Assembly (NCBI GenBank): GCA_947561585.1
Contig: CANNZV010002565.1
Span: 94,168 to 158,167 of the forward strand
Source: Caprella mutica
Lineage: Eukaryota; Arthropoda; Malacostraca; Amphipoda; Caprellidae
Reading direction: 5' to 3'
DNA: 64,000 nucleotides
Under the pieces are notes generated by a model, which saw only the letters and a program-made list of their open reading frames with translations, did no database searches and was not told the DNA's origin. Position 1 is the stretch's first letter, and each line of letters begins with the position of its first letter. The translations under genes and the position numbers were made by a program. Below, piece by piece: positions 1 through 11,126 of this stretch.

Positions 1-461
1 CCACCACATCTTTTTCTCTGGTTATATCCTTTAGTATATAATATTATTAGCGAAATCCATTGCATGTTATTATCCTTCCATTAGGTATTTTCTTTAGTCC
101 TTTTGATGGATTGTTCAAAGAGCTTCTGCTTGCGTTCACGAGAAGGAAATTCATATCTCTATTATTGAACTTAAATAAATTATAGTTTCAATGAAATAAT
201 TAAAGGGAAATGGAATTAAATATGTATGATATATTATTTAGGATATTTTTTCTTACAGTGGATGTTTACTGTCATCAAAATGACTGCCTTTTTACAATTA
301 AAACCATTGATAACAGTTCAATTTATGTAATAATTATCATCCCTGACTCCACTTTTACTTCAATATTTCAACTGAATAATATAACATATAGTTATTGAAA
401 CCATTTATTGAACTGATATTAGAATAATTTCATATCCATGCTACCAGCTGCTTGCCAAGCG
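1..461. other. AT-rich spacer at the window start
   Basis: Unique AT-rich sequence without a convincing gene. The only long reading frame here (210-398) has AT-biased, low-complexity content and no homology I recognise. The second half contains a copy of a dispersed repeat, listed separately. Confidence 0.6.
285..428 (+). repeat. Dispersed repeat family D, copy 1 (partial)
   Basis: The segment holding AACAGTTCAATTTATG, then CAATATTTCAACTGAATAA, then CCATTTATTGAACTGATAT matches, in the same order, segments at 25521-25755 (same strand) and 41165-41356 (opposite strand). The copies are diverged. No coding capacity is visible. This is an interspersed repeat of unknown class, and copy 1 lacks the GCCGTCAA...AATAACGG end seen in the other two. 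Confidence 0.6.
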
Positions 462-3182
462 TTATAGCATTGATTGATTAACTAGAGCATTGATTGATTA
501 ACTAGAGCATTGATTGATTAACTAGAGCATTGATTGATTAACTTTAGTTTTGATTGATTAATTGGAGCATTGATTGATTAACTAGAGCATTGATTGATTA
601 ACTAGAGCATTGATTGATTAACTAGAGCATTGATTGATTAACTTTAGTTTTGATTAATTAATTATAGCATTGATTGACTAATTAGAGCATTGATTGAATA
701 ATTATAGCATTGATTGATTAACTTTAGTATTGATTGATTAATTATAGCATTGATTGATTAACTTTAGTATTGACTGATTAATTATAGCATTGATTGATTA
801 ATTATAGCATTGATTGAATAATTATAGCATTGATTGATTAATTATAGCATTGATTGAATAATTATAGCATTGATTGATTAACTTTAGTATTGATTGATTA
901 ATTATAGCATTGATTGATTAACTTTAGTATTGATTGATTAATTATAGCATTGATTGATTAATTATAGCATTGATTGATTAATTAGAGCATTGATTGACTA
1001 ATTAGAGCATTGATTGATTAACTTTAGTATTGATTGATTAATTATAGCATTGATTGACTAATTATAGCATTGATTGAATAATTATAGCATTGATTGATTA
1101 ACTTTAGTATTGATTGATTAATTATAGCATTGATTGACTAATTATAGCATTGATTGAATAATTATAGCATTGATTGATTAACTTTAGTATTGATTGATTA
1201 ATTATAGCATTGATTGACTAATTATAGCATTGATTGAATAATTATAGCATTGATTGATTAATTATAGCATTGATTGAATAATTATAGCATTGATTGATTA
1301 ACTTTAGTATTGATTGATTAATTATAGCATTGATTGATTAACTTTAGTATTGATTGATTAATTATAGCATTGATTGATTAATTATAGCATTGATTGATTA
1401 ATTAGAGCATTGATTGACTAATTAGAGCATTGATTGATTAACTTTAGTATTGATTGATTAATTATAGCATTGATTGACTAATTATAGCATTGATTGAATA
1501 ATTATAGCATTGATTGATTAATTATAGCATTGATTGAATAATTATAGCATTGATTGATTAACTTTAGTATTGATTGATTAATTAGAGCATTGATTGATTA
1601 ATTATAGCATTGATTAATTAATTATAGCATTGATTGACTAATTATAGCATTGATTGAATAATTATAGCATTGATTGATTAATTATAGCATTGATTGAATA
1701 ATTATAGCATTGATTGATTAACTTTAGTATTGATTGACTAATTAGAGCATTGATTGATTAATTAGAGCATTGATTGACTAATTAGAGCATTGATTGATTA
1801 ACTTTAGTATTGATTGATTAATTATAGCATTGATTGACTAATTATAGCATTGATTGAATAATTATAGCATTGATTGATTAACTTTAGTATTGATTGATTA
1901 ATTATAGCATTGATTGACTAATTATAGCATTGATTGAATAATTATAGCATTGATTGATTAATTATAGCATTGATTGAATAATTATAGCATTGATTGATTA
2001 ACTTTAGTATTGATTGATTAATTATAGCATTGATTGATTAACTTTAGTATTGATTGATTAATTATAGCATTGATTGATTAATTATAGCATTGATTGATTA
2101 ATTAGAGCATTGACTGACTAATTAGAGCATTGATTGATTAACTTTAGTATTGATTGATTAATTATAGCATTGATTGACTAATTATAGCATTGATTGAATA
2201 ATTATAGCATTGATTGATTAACTTTAGTATTGATTGATTAATTATAGCATTGATTGACTAATTATAGCATTGATTGAATAATTATAGCATTGATTGATTA
2301 ACTTTAGTATTGATTGATTAATTATAGCATTGATTGACTAATTATAGCATTGATTGAATAATTATAGCATTGATTGATTAATTATAGCATTGATTGAATA
2401 ATTATAGCATTGATTGATTAACTTTAGTATTGATTGATTAATTATAGCATTGATTGATTAACTTTAGTATTGATTGATTAATTATAGCATTGATTGATTA
2501 ATTATAGCATTGATTGATTAATTAGAGCATTGATTGACTAATTAGAGCATTGATTGATTAACTTTAGTATTGATTGATTAATTATAGCATTGATTGACTA
2601 ATTATAGCATTGATTGAATAATTATAGCATTGATTGATTAACTTTAGTATTGATTGATTAATTATAGCATTGATTGACTAATTATAGCATTGATTGAATA
2701 ATTATAGCATTGATTGATTAACTTTAGTATTGATTGATTAATTATAGCATTGATTGACTAATTATAGCATTGATTGAATAATTATAGCATTGATTGATTA
2801 ATTATAGCATTGATTGAATAATTATAGCATTGATTGATTAACTTTAGTATTGATTGATTAATTAGAGCATTGATTGATTAATTATAGCATTGATTGATTA
2901 ATTAGAGCATTGATTGACTAATTAGAGCATTGATTGATTAATTAGAGCATTGATTGATTAATTATAGCATTGATTCAATAACTTTAGTATTGATTGATTA
3001 ATTAGAGCATTGATTGATTAATTAGAGCATTAATTGATTAATTAGATCATTGATTGATTAATTAGAGCATTAATTGATTAATTATGGCATTGATTGATTA
3101 ATTATAGGTCTTGATTAATTATTTATAATCTTGATTTATTAAGTATAGCATTGATTGATTAATTATAGCATTGATTGATAAA
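462..3182. repeat. 20-bp minisatellite, about 136 copies, with 420-bp higher-order repeat
   Basis: The unit is TTATAGCATTGATTGATTAA with variants at the linker (ACTAG, ACTTTAGTAT, ATTAGAGC, GACTA, GAATA). It is the longest array by copy number. The order of variants is itself repeated: the block beginning at 2101 matches the block at 2521 nearly base for base over 400 bp, and the variant string at 1021 recurs at 2141 and 2561. This is a 21-unit (420-bp) higher-order repeat. The ends (about 3040-3182) are degenerate, as expected for array edges. No ORF is maintained. Confidence 0.95.
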
Positions 3183-3728
3183 TTTTGTACCTACTATAAC
3201 TACCATATGATATTAATTATATAATAAAATAATGAGAAATGTCAAAATAATCGGATGTATTTTATTTTTCAATTGAATGACTATTTAATATTGTATAAAA
3301 ATGCTTAATAATATGAGGATATACATAAAATGCATAAACTAATATTTAATATATACATATGAATGAGGATTTTAAAATAGGGGCAAAATCTATAAAAAAA
3401 AGTCATTAATCTTGAGACCTGAAAAAGAAATATTTCACTATATTTATATATTCTGTATATTTATATAGCATCATTTAAGTAATTATGGCTAAAAGTGTTA
3501 ATTTTTTTTTAATTCAGAAGAAGCTCATAGTTTTTCTGTTATTCTCTACAAACTACCATATAACTAAAGTTTCATTGTAACTAAAAAATACAATGATGGA
3601 CTGTGCTGAAAAAGAAACCTACCAATGAAATTGAGTAAAGTCATTATCGAATATTAAATATTTATTCCTTCTATCGATATTAGACAAGAAAGCTAAATAT
3701 CTTAGCAACGGCAGCACGCAGTGTAAGT
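3183..3728. other. AT-rich spacer, nothing recognised
   Basis: Low-complexity AT-rich DNA between two arrays. I see no gene, RNA or repeat beyond homopolymer tracts. Confidence 0.6.
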
Positions 3729-4354
3729 CTGCATGTAACTCACGTGCAAGTAACAATAACTGCATGTAAGTATTATGTGAGTTACAGTACTGCATGTAAG
3801 TATTATGTGAGTTAGAGTAACTGCATGTAAGTATTATGTGAGTTAGAGTAACTGCATGTAAGTATTATGTGAGTTACAGTAACTGCATGTAAGTATTATG
3901 TGAGTTACAGTAACTGCATGTAAGTATTATGTGAGTTACAGTAACTGCATGTATGTATTATGTGAGTTAGAGTAAATGCATGTGAATCTCGCGAGTCTCG
4001 TGAAACTTACAGTAACTGCATTTAAGTAAATTATAAAATAACTGCATGTAAGTATTATGTGAGTTAGAGTAACTGCATGTAAGTATTATGTAAGTTACAG
4101 TAACTGCATGTAAGTATTATGTGAGTTACAGTAACTTCATGTAAGTATTATGTGAGTTACAGTAACTGCATGTAAGTATTATGTGAGTTACAGTAACTGC
4201 ATGTAAGTATTATGTGAGTTACAGTAACTGCATGTATGTATTATGTGAGTTAGAGTAACTGCATGTGAATCTCGCGAGTCTCGTGAAACATACAGTAACT
4301 GCATTTAAGTAAATTATAAAATAACTGCATGTAAGTCACATGTAAAATAACTGC
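3729..4354. repeat. 31-bp minisatellite with a larger duplicated block
   Basis: The unit ACTGCATGTAAGTATTATGTG plus AGTTACAGTA (31 bp) repeats about 17 times. An extra segment containing TCTCGCGAGTCTCGTGAAAC and then GCATTTAAGTAAATTATAAA occurs twice (about 3978-4045 and 4263-4330), 285 bp apart. A block of about 285 bp was therefore duplicated after the 31-bp units were present. The CG-rich TCTCGCGAG palindrome is unusual in this AT-rich context. Confidence 0.9.
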
Positions 4355-5109
4355 AATGGAAAATATATATACCATGCCATCGCAATTCCATTATATGTTA
4401 AATGTATACAGTTTCTCTTTGGTGTTCCAGGGAAATAATTGCAATGTTACAGAGGTGGACATATCGTTTATTTTTCACATTTTCGGCTGTAGACAAGTCG
4501 TGCATATGCATATACATATAAATGTTTTGTGTGAACATACTCTGGTAATTTGAAGCTAGGATATAACTGATATTATTCTATACACTGTTCATATTCCTTA
4601 ACATTTTATATATGAATTTGAAAAAGGCATATTATTTATAAAACATATTCATATATTTATCAACTGCGTATTTTTTCTCACATTTTTGATGATTTGGAAA
4701 ATTGTGCATTTTTTACAGCGTATTCTTATGTTTTATTACTGCGAATATATAATCAATTTCTATACCTACTATATTTTATATGTTTTATCAACTGAACATA
4801 GTTTTTTCTCACAACCTCTTTGATCTAAAGAATACGTATTTATACCTGTTATACGCGAATTAAATAGATGTGCAATTATCCATATTGTATGTTACACTAA
4901 TCAGAGAAGATGATGCGAGCTTAATAATCCATCATATTTAAAAAGATGTTATTTTTATCACTGTTAATCTTCATCAGTTAATATCAAATGGCAATACTAC
5001 GTGAAATGCACTTAAATTTTTACCGTCGTAAAATACATAATCTAAATGAACAGACTGATTAAACTAATCAAGTGTTTTCTTTCGATTAAATTAATCTAAC
5101 ATTATAACA

Positions 5110-5254
5110 GTTGTTCCAATTTATCAAACTGTTCCATATTTTCAATCATGTAAAATTTATATAATCATCATAATTTGAAATTTAATTTAATTTGTATATA
5201 CTTTTTCTTAGATAATTAAAAATGTGGAACTGTCCGATAACTCGGCACTTACCT
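5110..5254. mobile_element. GGGTAAGTT-family MITE, degenerate full copy
   Basis: The left arm (TTATCAAACTGTTCCATATT, TTCAATCATG) is an imperfect inverted complement of the right arm (AAAAATGTGGAACTGTCCGA, TAACTCGGCACTTACC). Outer ends are decayed. It belongs to the same palindromic family as the element at 60698-60911. Confidence 0.65.
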
Positions 5255-5436
5255 TAATAATTGTTACCGACTCTTTCCTTGACGTCATAATTATTGATCA
5301 GTGATTTGAAATACGGTGTTTTTTTGCCGTGGAATTTAGATATTAATTAGTACATTTAATTTGCATTTTTAATAATTAATTCAAAAATCGTGATGAAAAG
5401 AAACGTAAATATTTTTTGCAAATGAACTCATTAATG

Positions 5437-5500
5437 GGGTACGTTCCTAGTTTTCGGACGGTTCCAAATTTTCAATAATTTAATAGAAAAAATATAATGA
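5437..5500. mobile_element. GGGTAAGTT-family MITE, left half
   Basis: GGGTACGTTCCTAGTTTTCG followed by GACGGTTCCAAATTTTCAAT matches the left arm of the family. A convincing right arm was not found within 300 bp. Confidence 0.55.
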
Positions 5501-6150
5501 TAATTACAAATTGAAGTACAAATTAAATAATAATTATTATATATATTTTTCTTACATGATCAAACATTTTTTGTCCATTTAATAACTTGTATCTATTATT
5601 GCTTTTATACAAGTATTTCCTGCTTTGATTTAATCTATTTCTAATCCTTTCAATAATATTATTGATAGTTTCTATATTTATATGTAAAAGTAACTGAAAT
5701 ATTCGTTTCAAACTCCGTGGACTTATATAAATATAATATGATTAATTCAAGGAGACTCAGTTCCCATCAATACTGAAGATATTTGAAACCGTCAGGAATT
5801 AAAATTTTAATGGAAATTAACTTTGAAGTCACTAGCCTGAGTTTTTAAAAATTAAAGGAGATTATTCGTATCGTGATTTTTTATTAGTTTTCTGATAATT
5901 TAAAAAGCAGTAAGCATGATATTAAATAATCACGAAAATATTCATGGTTTTTATAAATATTTTCATATGCGTGGGCAAATAGGATCTAACATAATTGTAG
6001 TTAAATTATATGGCCGTGGTACTATAGTTCTTTTACTATGAAATATGCTATCGTTTTTTTTACTATACTATACTATATTTTCATTGCATTATATTTTTTA
6101 GTATAAAAAAATTCCTGCAAGCCAGTTACCAGATCTTCAATGTAGAGTTT

Positions 6151-6526
6151 TCACCAGTTTAACGAATTGTTACACCAGTTTAACGAATTGTTACACCAGT
6201 TTAACGAATTGTTACACCAGTTTAACGTATTGTTACACCAGTTTAACGAATTGTTACACCAGTTTAACGTATTGTTACACCAGTTTAACGAATTGTTACA
6301 CCAGTTTAACGAATTGTTACACCAGTTTAACGAATTGTTACACCAGTTTAACGAATTGTTACACCAGTTTAACGAATTGTTACACCAGTTTAATGAATTG
6401 TTACACCAGTTTAACGAATTGTTACACCAGTTTAACGAATTGTTACACCAGTTTAACGTATTGTTACACCAGTGTAGCAAATTGTTACATCAGTTCAACG
6501 AATTGTTACACCAGTGTAGCAAATAA
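6151..6526. repeat. 21-bp minisatellite, about 18 copies
   Basis: The unit CACCAGTTTAACGAATTGTTA repeats with few variants (GTATTG, AATGAATT, GTGTAGC). Because 21 is a multiple of three and the unit lacks stops in two frames, ORFs open on both strands (repeating HQFNELL on plus and NCNNSLNW-like on minus). These are not evidence of a protein. Confidence 0.95.
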
Positions 6527-6639
6527 ATTATTTGTAATTATTTTATTTATGTCATGATAATTGGAACTGTATTTTAAAAAGTAACAATATTAGAATATTT
6601 ATAATATCAAAAATTAATTTTAATAATTAAACACAGGTT

Positions 6640-6900
6640 AAATTCGGTTTGATTAAGTTTCCGATCATATTCGAGAAAAAGATATATAAATTTGTATTTA
6701 ACTTTCATTTTAATTTGTATCTTTGACACCTGCATGTATCTAGAATACGATTATTTCAAAAACTTTCTTAAATTGGTATCTATTATACAAACATGGATCA
6801 TATATACCAATTAAAATAGAAGTAAAACAATAATATTATATACTGTTTTCATATATGATCGAAAATGAGGAACTGTTCGATAATTCAGAACTTATCCTAG
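6640..6900. mobile_element. GGGTAAGTT-family MITE, diverged full copy
   Basis: The left arm contains TTTCCGATCATATTCGAGAAA; the right arm contains ATATGATCGAAAATGAGGAA, CTGTTCGATAATTCAGAAC and ends TTATCCTA. The centre keeps traces of the TTGGTATC...ATACCAATT core palindrome found in other copies. Confidence 0.7.
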
Positions 6901-7964
6901 CAAGGCAATTTTGACATCTAAGCAATTTAATATCTGTCACGTCAAGTGATGTAAAACCTAAAACTTCTTTGACCCTTACTAGGTTATGCCTGATTTTTAT
7001 AGTTCCTTAGATTGCAGTAAATAGTAAACTTACTTAAAAGAAATCTATTGTTCCATTAGCCATACTAATTTGTGAAGTCAATATTTCCCAGGTAAGTAGC
7101 GCAGTAGTTCTCGAGTCATAAATGGTATTACTCAAGTTAAATTTAAATATTTAAATTTGCATTCTCGAATTATTTGCCGAATTGTGGAATCTTGTATAGC
7201 TGTTTAATACCTTTTTTTAATCTTACCTTTTCTTCAGAGAAAAAAGGACGTTAATTCCATATCAGTACGTGCATAGTGCATTGTTTGCCAATTATTAAGT
7301 TAACGGTAATGACCACCTTCTTCCCAAAACCAATTTTGTTTTATATATATAGGCATAATTTTTTGCTCTGAATTATTGTACAATATTAGATTATCAAAAG
7401 TATAAATTAAAATGTTTGCAGTCTATTAGGATTCATATTATATATAAGATTCATAGTTTATTTAAGATAGATACTTTGGTTAAAATAATTTATTTAAAAT
7501 CTGTAGTTTATTTAAAATTCACTTTGTTTGAAAGTGTGATCATTTCAACTTGTTGCTTACTATTTAAAGACAATATTTTCCATATCTTTATTCTTCATTA
7601 TGTTCGCTGTTTAGTTTGGAGCGGTTCTGCCGAACTGTTTCGTTATTGTTGCCCTTTTGTAACTTCGTATTTCCCCATGTTCCCAGATCACAAAATTAAA
7701 AGACTCGGACTTACGTGCTGTGTTTGAATACCTAAAAGTACCAGGACAATATTATTACAATTTATAATAAAGTGTATCTCTATTGTAAACGGGGGTATAC
7801 ATGAAACAGTTTCATGTATATATAATGCATATAGGTAATTGGCTTTATTGAAGTAATTAGTTAATTATATAATAGGAAATTCACTACTAATAATAATTGG
7901 TTAATGAGCTTGCAAATTAGCTCTATATCCCTTTAGATCCATAGAACAGTTTGTTAATTGGACA
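6901..7964. other. AT-rich spacer, nothing recognised
   Basis: No convincing gene. A 103-codon frame (7416-7727) overlaps short AT-rich direct repeats (AGTTTATTTAA) and shows no domain, signal sequence or splice context, so I treat it as chance. Confidence 0.55.
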
Positions 7965-8262
7965 TAGGGTAAGTTCCAAGATATTGACCGGCTCCAAATT
8001 TTCGATGGAGTAAGGCCCCCTTCACACTTCCATTTCTAAACGCCGCCTTTAAAAAAATGTTCATGACAAAAAGTTTAGCTGCAATTGATTTTAACGGACC
8101 CTTCACACTTGCGTTAGAAAAAAGGCTCGTATAAAAAGTGCAAGTGTGAAGGGCTCCGTTAAAATCAATTGCAGCTAAACTTTTTGCCATGAACATTTTT
8201 TAAAGGCGGCGTTGAGAAATGCATGTGTGAAGGGGGCCTTAGAGATATATTTCCAGTATCTT
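7965..8262. mobile_element. GGGTAAGTT-family MITE interrupted by another MITE
   Basis: TAGGGTAAGTTCCAAGATAT, CCGGCTCCAAATTTTCGAT forms the left arm. After the insertion at 8011-8241 the decayed right arm resumes (TTCCAGTATCTTGGATAAC). The nesting gives relative ages: the GGGTAAGTT element was there first. Confidence 0.65.
8011..8241. mobile_element. Nested palindromic MITE with AAGGCCCCCTTCACAC ends
   Basis: A 231-bp near-perfect palindrome. The left end reads TAAGGCCCCCTTCACACTT and the right end GTGTGAAGGGGGCCTTA, flanked by TA on both sides. The inner arms also pair (AAAAAGTTTAGCTGCAATTG with CAATTGCAGCTAAACTTTTT, and TTTTAACGGA with TCCGTTAAAA). Arm identity is high, which suggests recent insertion or conversion. 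It is non-autonomous with no ORF of its own. TA flanking suggests a Tc1/mariner-type target, but the superfamily is not proven. Confidence 0.88.
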
Positions 8263-8334
8263 GGATAACAATTGAAACAATTAGTTAAATTAAATACAAA
8301 TAATTTAGAACGGGTACTCGTTGTCACCATTGAA

Positions 8335-8642
8335 TACTTTCGAGTTATATAAGATCTTGACCTTGACCTTTGACACGGTTGCTCCCAAAAATCTAATCAA
8401 ATGGTTCCTGGATTTTGACCAATCGTCCCACCAAATTTCAGGCAATTTAGTTGAATACTTTTAGAGTTCTGTTTATTTGTCATCTTTTTATTCGCATAAC
8501 TCAAAGAATATTTGACCATATTGCATGAAATATGTTCGGACGATTCGTCATTATCCAGCGCACCATTTTATTTGATTTTGAGAGCGATCAGGTCAAAGGT
8601 CAAAATCAAGGTCATTTAGAACTCAAAAAGAATTGAACCTGA
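8335..8642. repeat. Head-to-head pair of GACCTTGACCTTTGAC dispersed elements
   Basis: On the plus strand CTTGACCTTGACCTTTGACA leads through ACCAATCGTCCCACCAAATT and TCAGGCAATTTAGTTGAAT. The second half is the same motif order on the minus strand (rc of AGGTCAAAGGTCAAAATCAA, rc of ATATTGCATGAAATATGTT). The two halves converge near 8476. A related tandem pair sits at 56185-56495. From memory, this type of sequence is a common interspersed repeat in marine invertebrates; class unknown. Confidence 0.75.
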
Positions 8643-8670
8643 TTACCTCGTATAATTTCACACTCTTAAG

Positions 8671-9370
8671 GATAAGCAGTTATGATAAGTAGTTATGATA
8701 AGTAGTTATGATAAGTAGTTATGATAAGTAGTTATGATAAGTAGTTATGATAAGTAGTTATGATAAGTAGTTATGATAAGTAGTTATGATAAGTAGTTAT
8801 GATAAGTAGTTATGATAAGTAGTTATGATAAGTAGTTATGATGAGTAGTTATGATGAGTAGTTATGATGAGTAGTTATGATAAGTAGTTATGATAAGTAG
8901 TTATGATAAGTAGTTATGATAAGTAGTTATGATAAGTAGTTATGATAAGTAGTTATGATGAGTAGTTATGATGAGTAGTTATGATGAGTAGTTATGATAA
9001 GTAGTTATGATAAGTAGTTATGATAAGTAGTTATGATAAGTAGTTATGATAAGTAGTTATGATAAGTAGTTATGATAAGTAGTTATGATAAGTAGTTATG
9101 ATAAGTAGTTATGATAAGTAGTTATGATAAGTAGTTATGATGAGTAATTATGATGAGTAGTTATGATGAGTAATTATGATAAGTAGTTATGATAAGTAAT
9201 TATGATAAGTAGTTATGATAAGTAGTTATGATAAGTAGTTATGATAAGTAGTTATGATGAGTAGTTATGATGAGTAGTAATGATGAGTAGTAATGATGAG
9301 TAGTAATGATGAGTAGTAATGATGAGTAGTAATGATGAGTAGTAATGATGAGTAGTAATGATAAGTAGTA
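8671..9370. repeat. 13-bp minisatellite, about 53 copies
   Basis: The unit GATAAGTAGTTAT repeats, with runs of GATGAGTAGTTAT and, toward the right edge, GATGAGTAGTAAT. Variants occur in consecutive blocks rather than scattered, a sign of local unit-by-unit amplification. Confidence 0.95.
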
Positions 9371-9785
9371 ATATTTATTTGATTGTCTTTTACTTATTTC
9401 AAAACTTATTTTTTGCTTAAAATAAACGTTTGAAAAAACACGTTGAACCCAGACACAAAAAATAATTGACTGATAACTAGAAATTTATTTATAAGTGTAT
9501 TTAAAATTATTGACCAATTAATATAATATAAACATATATCTTTTTACAAATTTATTGATCAATTATTTTAATTTATGTAACGTAATTATATTTTAAATGT
9601 GTAAAAGTACATTTTATAAGGTGGTACGTAAATACGGAGAAAAATTATGTTGAAAAATATTCGGCGAGAATACTTTGTGGACAATGCAACAAGGTATCCC
9701 GTCACACAGCGAATGTTACTCAGAACCGACGCAGAGACACATTATCAGGTTTTAGTTCAAAGTAATGTGTTCTTCTTGTTCCTCA
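9371..9785. other. AT-rich spacer leading into a transposase relic
   Basis: AT-rich to about 9640. From 9640 to 9785 the composition is more complex and is probably the upstream, more decayed part of the mariner-type gene that follows, though no clear motif survives there. Confidence 0.45.
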
Positions 9786-9974
9786 GATGTTAATCCCATG
9801 GACTTTTCAGTGTGGCTCATCGTCGAAGCCAAGACCTGTAGAAAAATTCATCGAAGTGTGGATGACTTAAAACAAGAAGAAGAAGTGATATAATAACAGC
9901 TGCGTGCCGCGGTAGAAGGTGTTTATAGGCGATTGGATGTTGTAATCAAATGCGAATGGGGACATTTTGAATAA
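9786..9974 (+). pseudogene. Tc1/mariner-type transposase, C-terminal relic
   Basis: Reading from 9786, the frame gives DVNPMDFSVWLIVEAKTC, then HRSVDDLK, two in-frame stops (9891-9896), then LRAAVEGVYRRLDVVIK and GHFE followed by TAA. This matches the C-terminus of Tc1/mariner (IS630-superfamily) transposases: the third catalytic acidic residue in a DxNPxDF motif, an HRSVDDLK-like helix, and a closing GGHFE-like motif. The catalytic domain upstream is missing or too decayed to read, and a frameshift precedes 9786. In an intact element it would cut and rejoin DNA at TA sites; here it is dead. Confidence 0.8.
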
Positions 9975-10530
9975 AATTTTTGTTTTGGCTTTTTTATACT
10001 GTTTATTTGGTATTATTCAATAAGCACATATTTGTAAATGGTTAATTATGTTCTTCATTAATTTATAATATCAATTTGTATTATTAGAGTGTGTAATACA
10101 ACGTGACTTGACAATTGCCACCCATATAATTATTATCAGGCCTCTCAACTTAAAAGATAGTAATCAAATATGTATAGTATTTTACGTTTTAAGATACAAA
10201 TTTATTTATTCATTATTTAATGTTTTTTATACGATTTATTTCCATCATACACTGTATTTCTATTATACAATTGGTCATTTCCATCCACTATTATTATTAA
10301 GCAAATATTTATAACTAAATAAATGGCTAGCAACAGTATTTGCTTTATATACATATTTTAAATTTTCCTTTTACATTTTTCATTATGTATTTTCAAACTT
10401 TTCTTTCCGTTGGTTGTAGTGACCGGTTTTATTCTTTGACACCTGTTATTTAGAATTTTACTGTAAAAATGTGTTGTTTAATTAACGTTATATCAATATA
10501 CAACATTATTGATTCATGATCAATTGTTGA
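9975..10530. other. AT-rich spacer
   Basis: No gene recognised. The first part is probably the 3' flank of the mariner relic. A 68-codon frame at 10108-10314 is AT-driven and has no features. Confidence 0.5.
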
Positions 10531-10554
10531 TAAAAGTCTTGGATCTCTTCACTT

Positions 10555-10581
10555 ACGGTCCGAGAAAAAAGTTCGGACCGT
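10555..10581. other. Perfect 9-bp stem hairpin
   Basis: ACGGTCCGA, nine spacer bases, TCGGACCGT. It abuts the TTAA of the neighbouring MITE, so it is probably part of the older host element's terminal structure. Confidence 0.7.
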
Positions 10582-10797
10582 TAAGGCTGCTTCACACATC
10601 ACCGATACCGGTCCGGCACGTCACCGGTCCGACCGTCTCTGTCACTCTCCTCTCAGTGATTCGGTGTCAGTGAAAAAATATATCGTTACATTAATTTCAA
10701 CGGACACATTCACACAGTACCGGCTCTTCGCTGTGATAAAAAATCTCGGACCGGTGACGTGCCGGACGGATATCGGTAATGTGTGAATCCGCCTTAA
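10581..10797. mobile_element. TTAA-flanked MITE, piggyBac-like
   Basis: It begins TTAAGGCTGCTTCACACATC and ends in GTGTGAATCCGCC then TTAA. Inner arms continue with ACCGATACCGGTCCGGCACG on the left and the complement CGTGCCGGACGGATATCGGT on the right, giving terminal inverted repeats of roughly 45 bp. TTAA on both ends is the target-site signature of piggyBac elements. It is non-coding and would depend on a transposase elsewhere. It is far more GC-rich than its surroundings. Confidence 0.85.
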
Positions 10798-10823
10798 AAA
10801 ACTAAAGAGATCCAAAGTCTTTA

Positions 10824-11126
10824 TTATCTCAGTCAGTAAAGTTCTATATATATTATTAATTGATAATGGACAAACAATAGCTATTTACATTACTACTACT
10901 TAATTAAGAAAATTTCAAGTGTAGAATCCTGATGATAATAATTAGGGTTGTAACAATATGCTTTTTCATTATCATAGATCCTAAAAATATTATAAACGGA
11001 GAGGATTATAAACTATTGATTTGTTTAAACTACAAGTATATATATAATTCAATTTTTTCTCGTCTATTATATTCTTAATATCTATTACTTAGAGCATATT
11101 ATCATAACTCTAATGATAATCAATAG
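10824..11126. other. AT-rich spacer, nothing recognised
   Basis: AT-rich DNA with no feature that I can support. Confidence 0.5.

Larger units (their letters stand above)
4355..6150. other. AT-rich spacer with two MITE-family segments
   Basis: No gene was recognised. Short ORFs here are AT-driven. The stretch holds one whole and one half copy of the GGGTAAGTT MITE family, listed separately. Confidence 0.55.
10532..10823. mobile_element. Outer inverted repeat enclosing a hairpin and a MITE
   Basis: AAAAGTCTTGGATCTCTT on the left pairs with AAGAGATCCAAAGTCTTT on the right. Between them are a short hairpin (10555-10581) and the TTAA-flanked MITE (10581-10797). This looks like an older palindromic element that received a second insertion. 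Confidence 0.65.

Noticed and set aside
6151..6526. Paired 109- and 119-codon ORFs
   Set aside because: A 21-bp repeat open on both strands; no codon bias, domain or start context.
7954..8196. 80-codon minus-strand ORF
   Set aside because: Lies within the nested palindromic MITE; frames there are by-products of the inverted arms.
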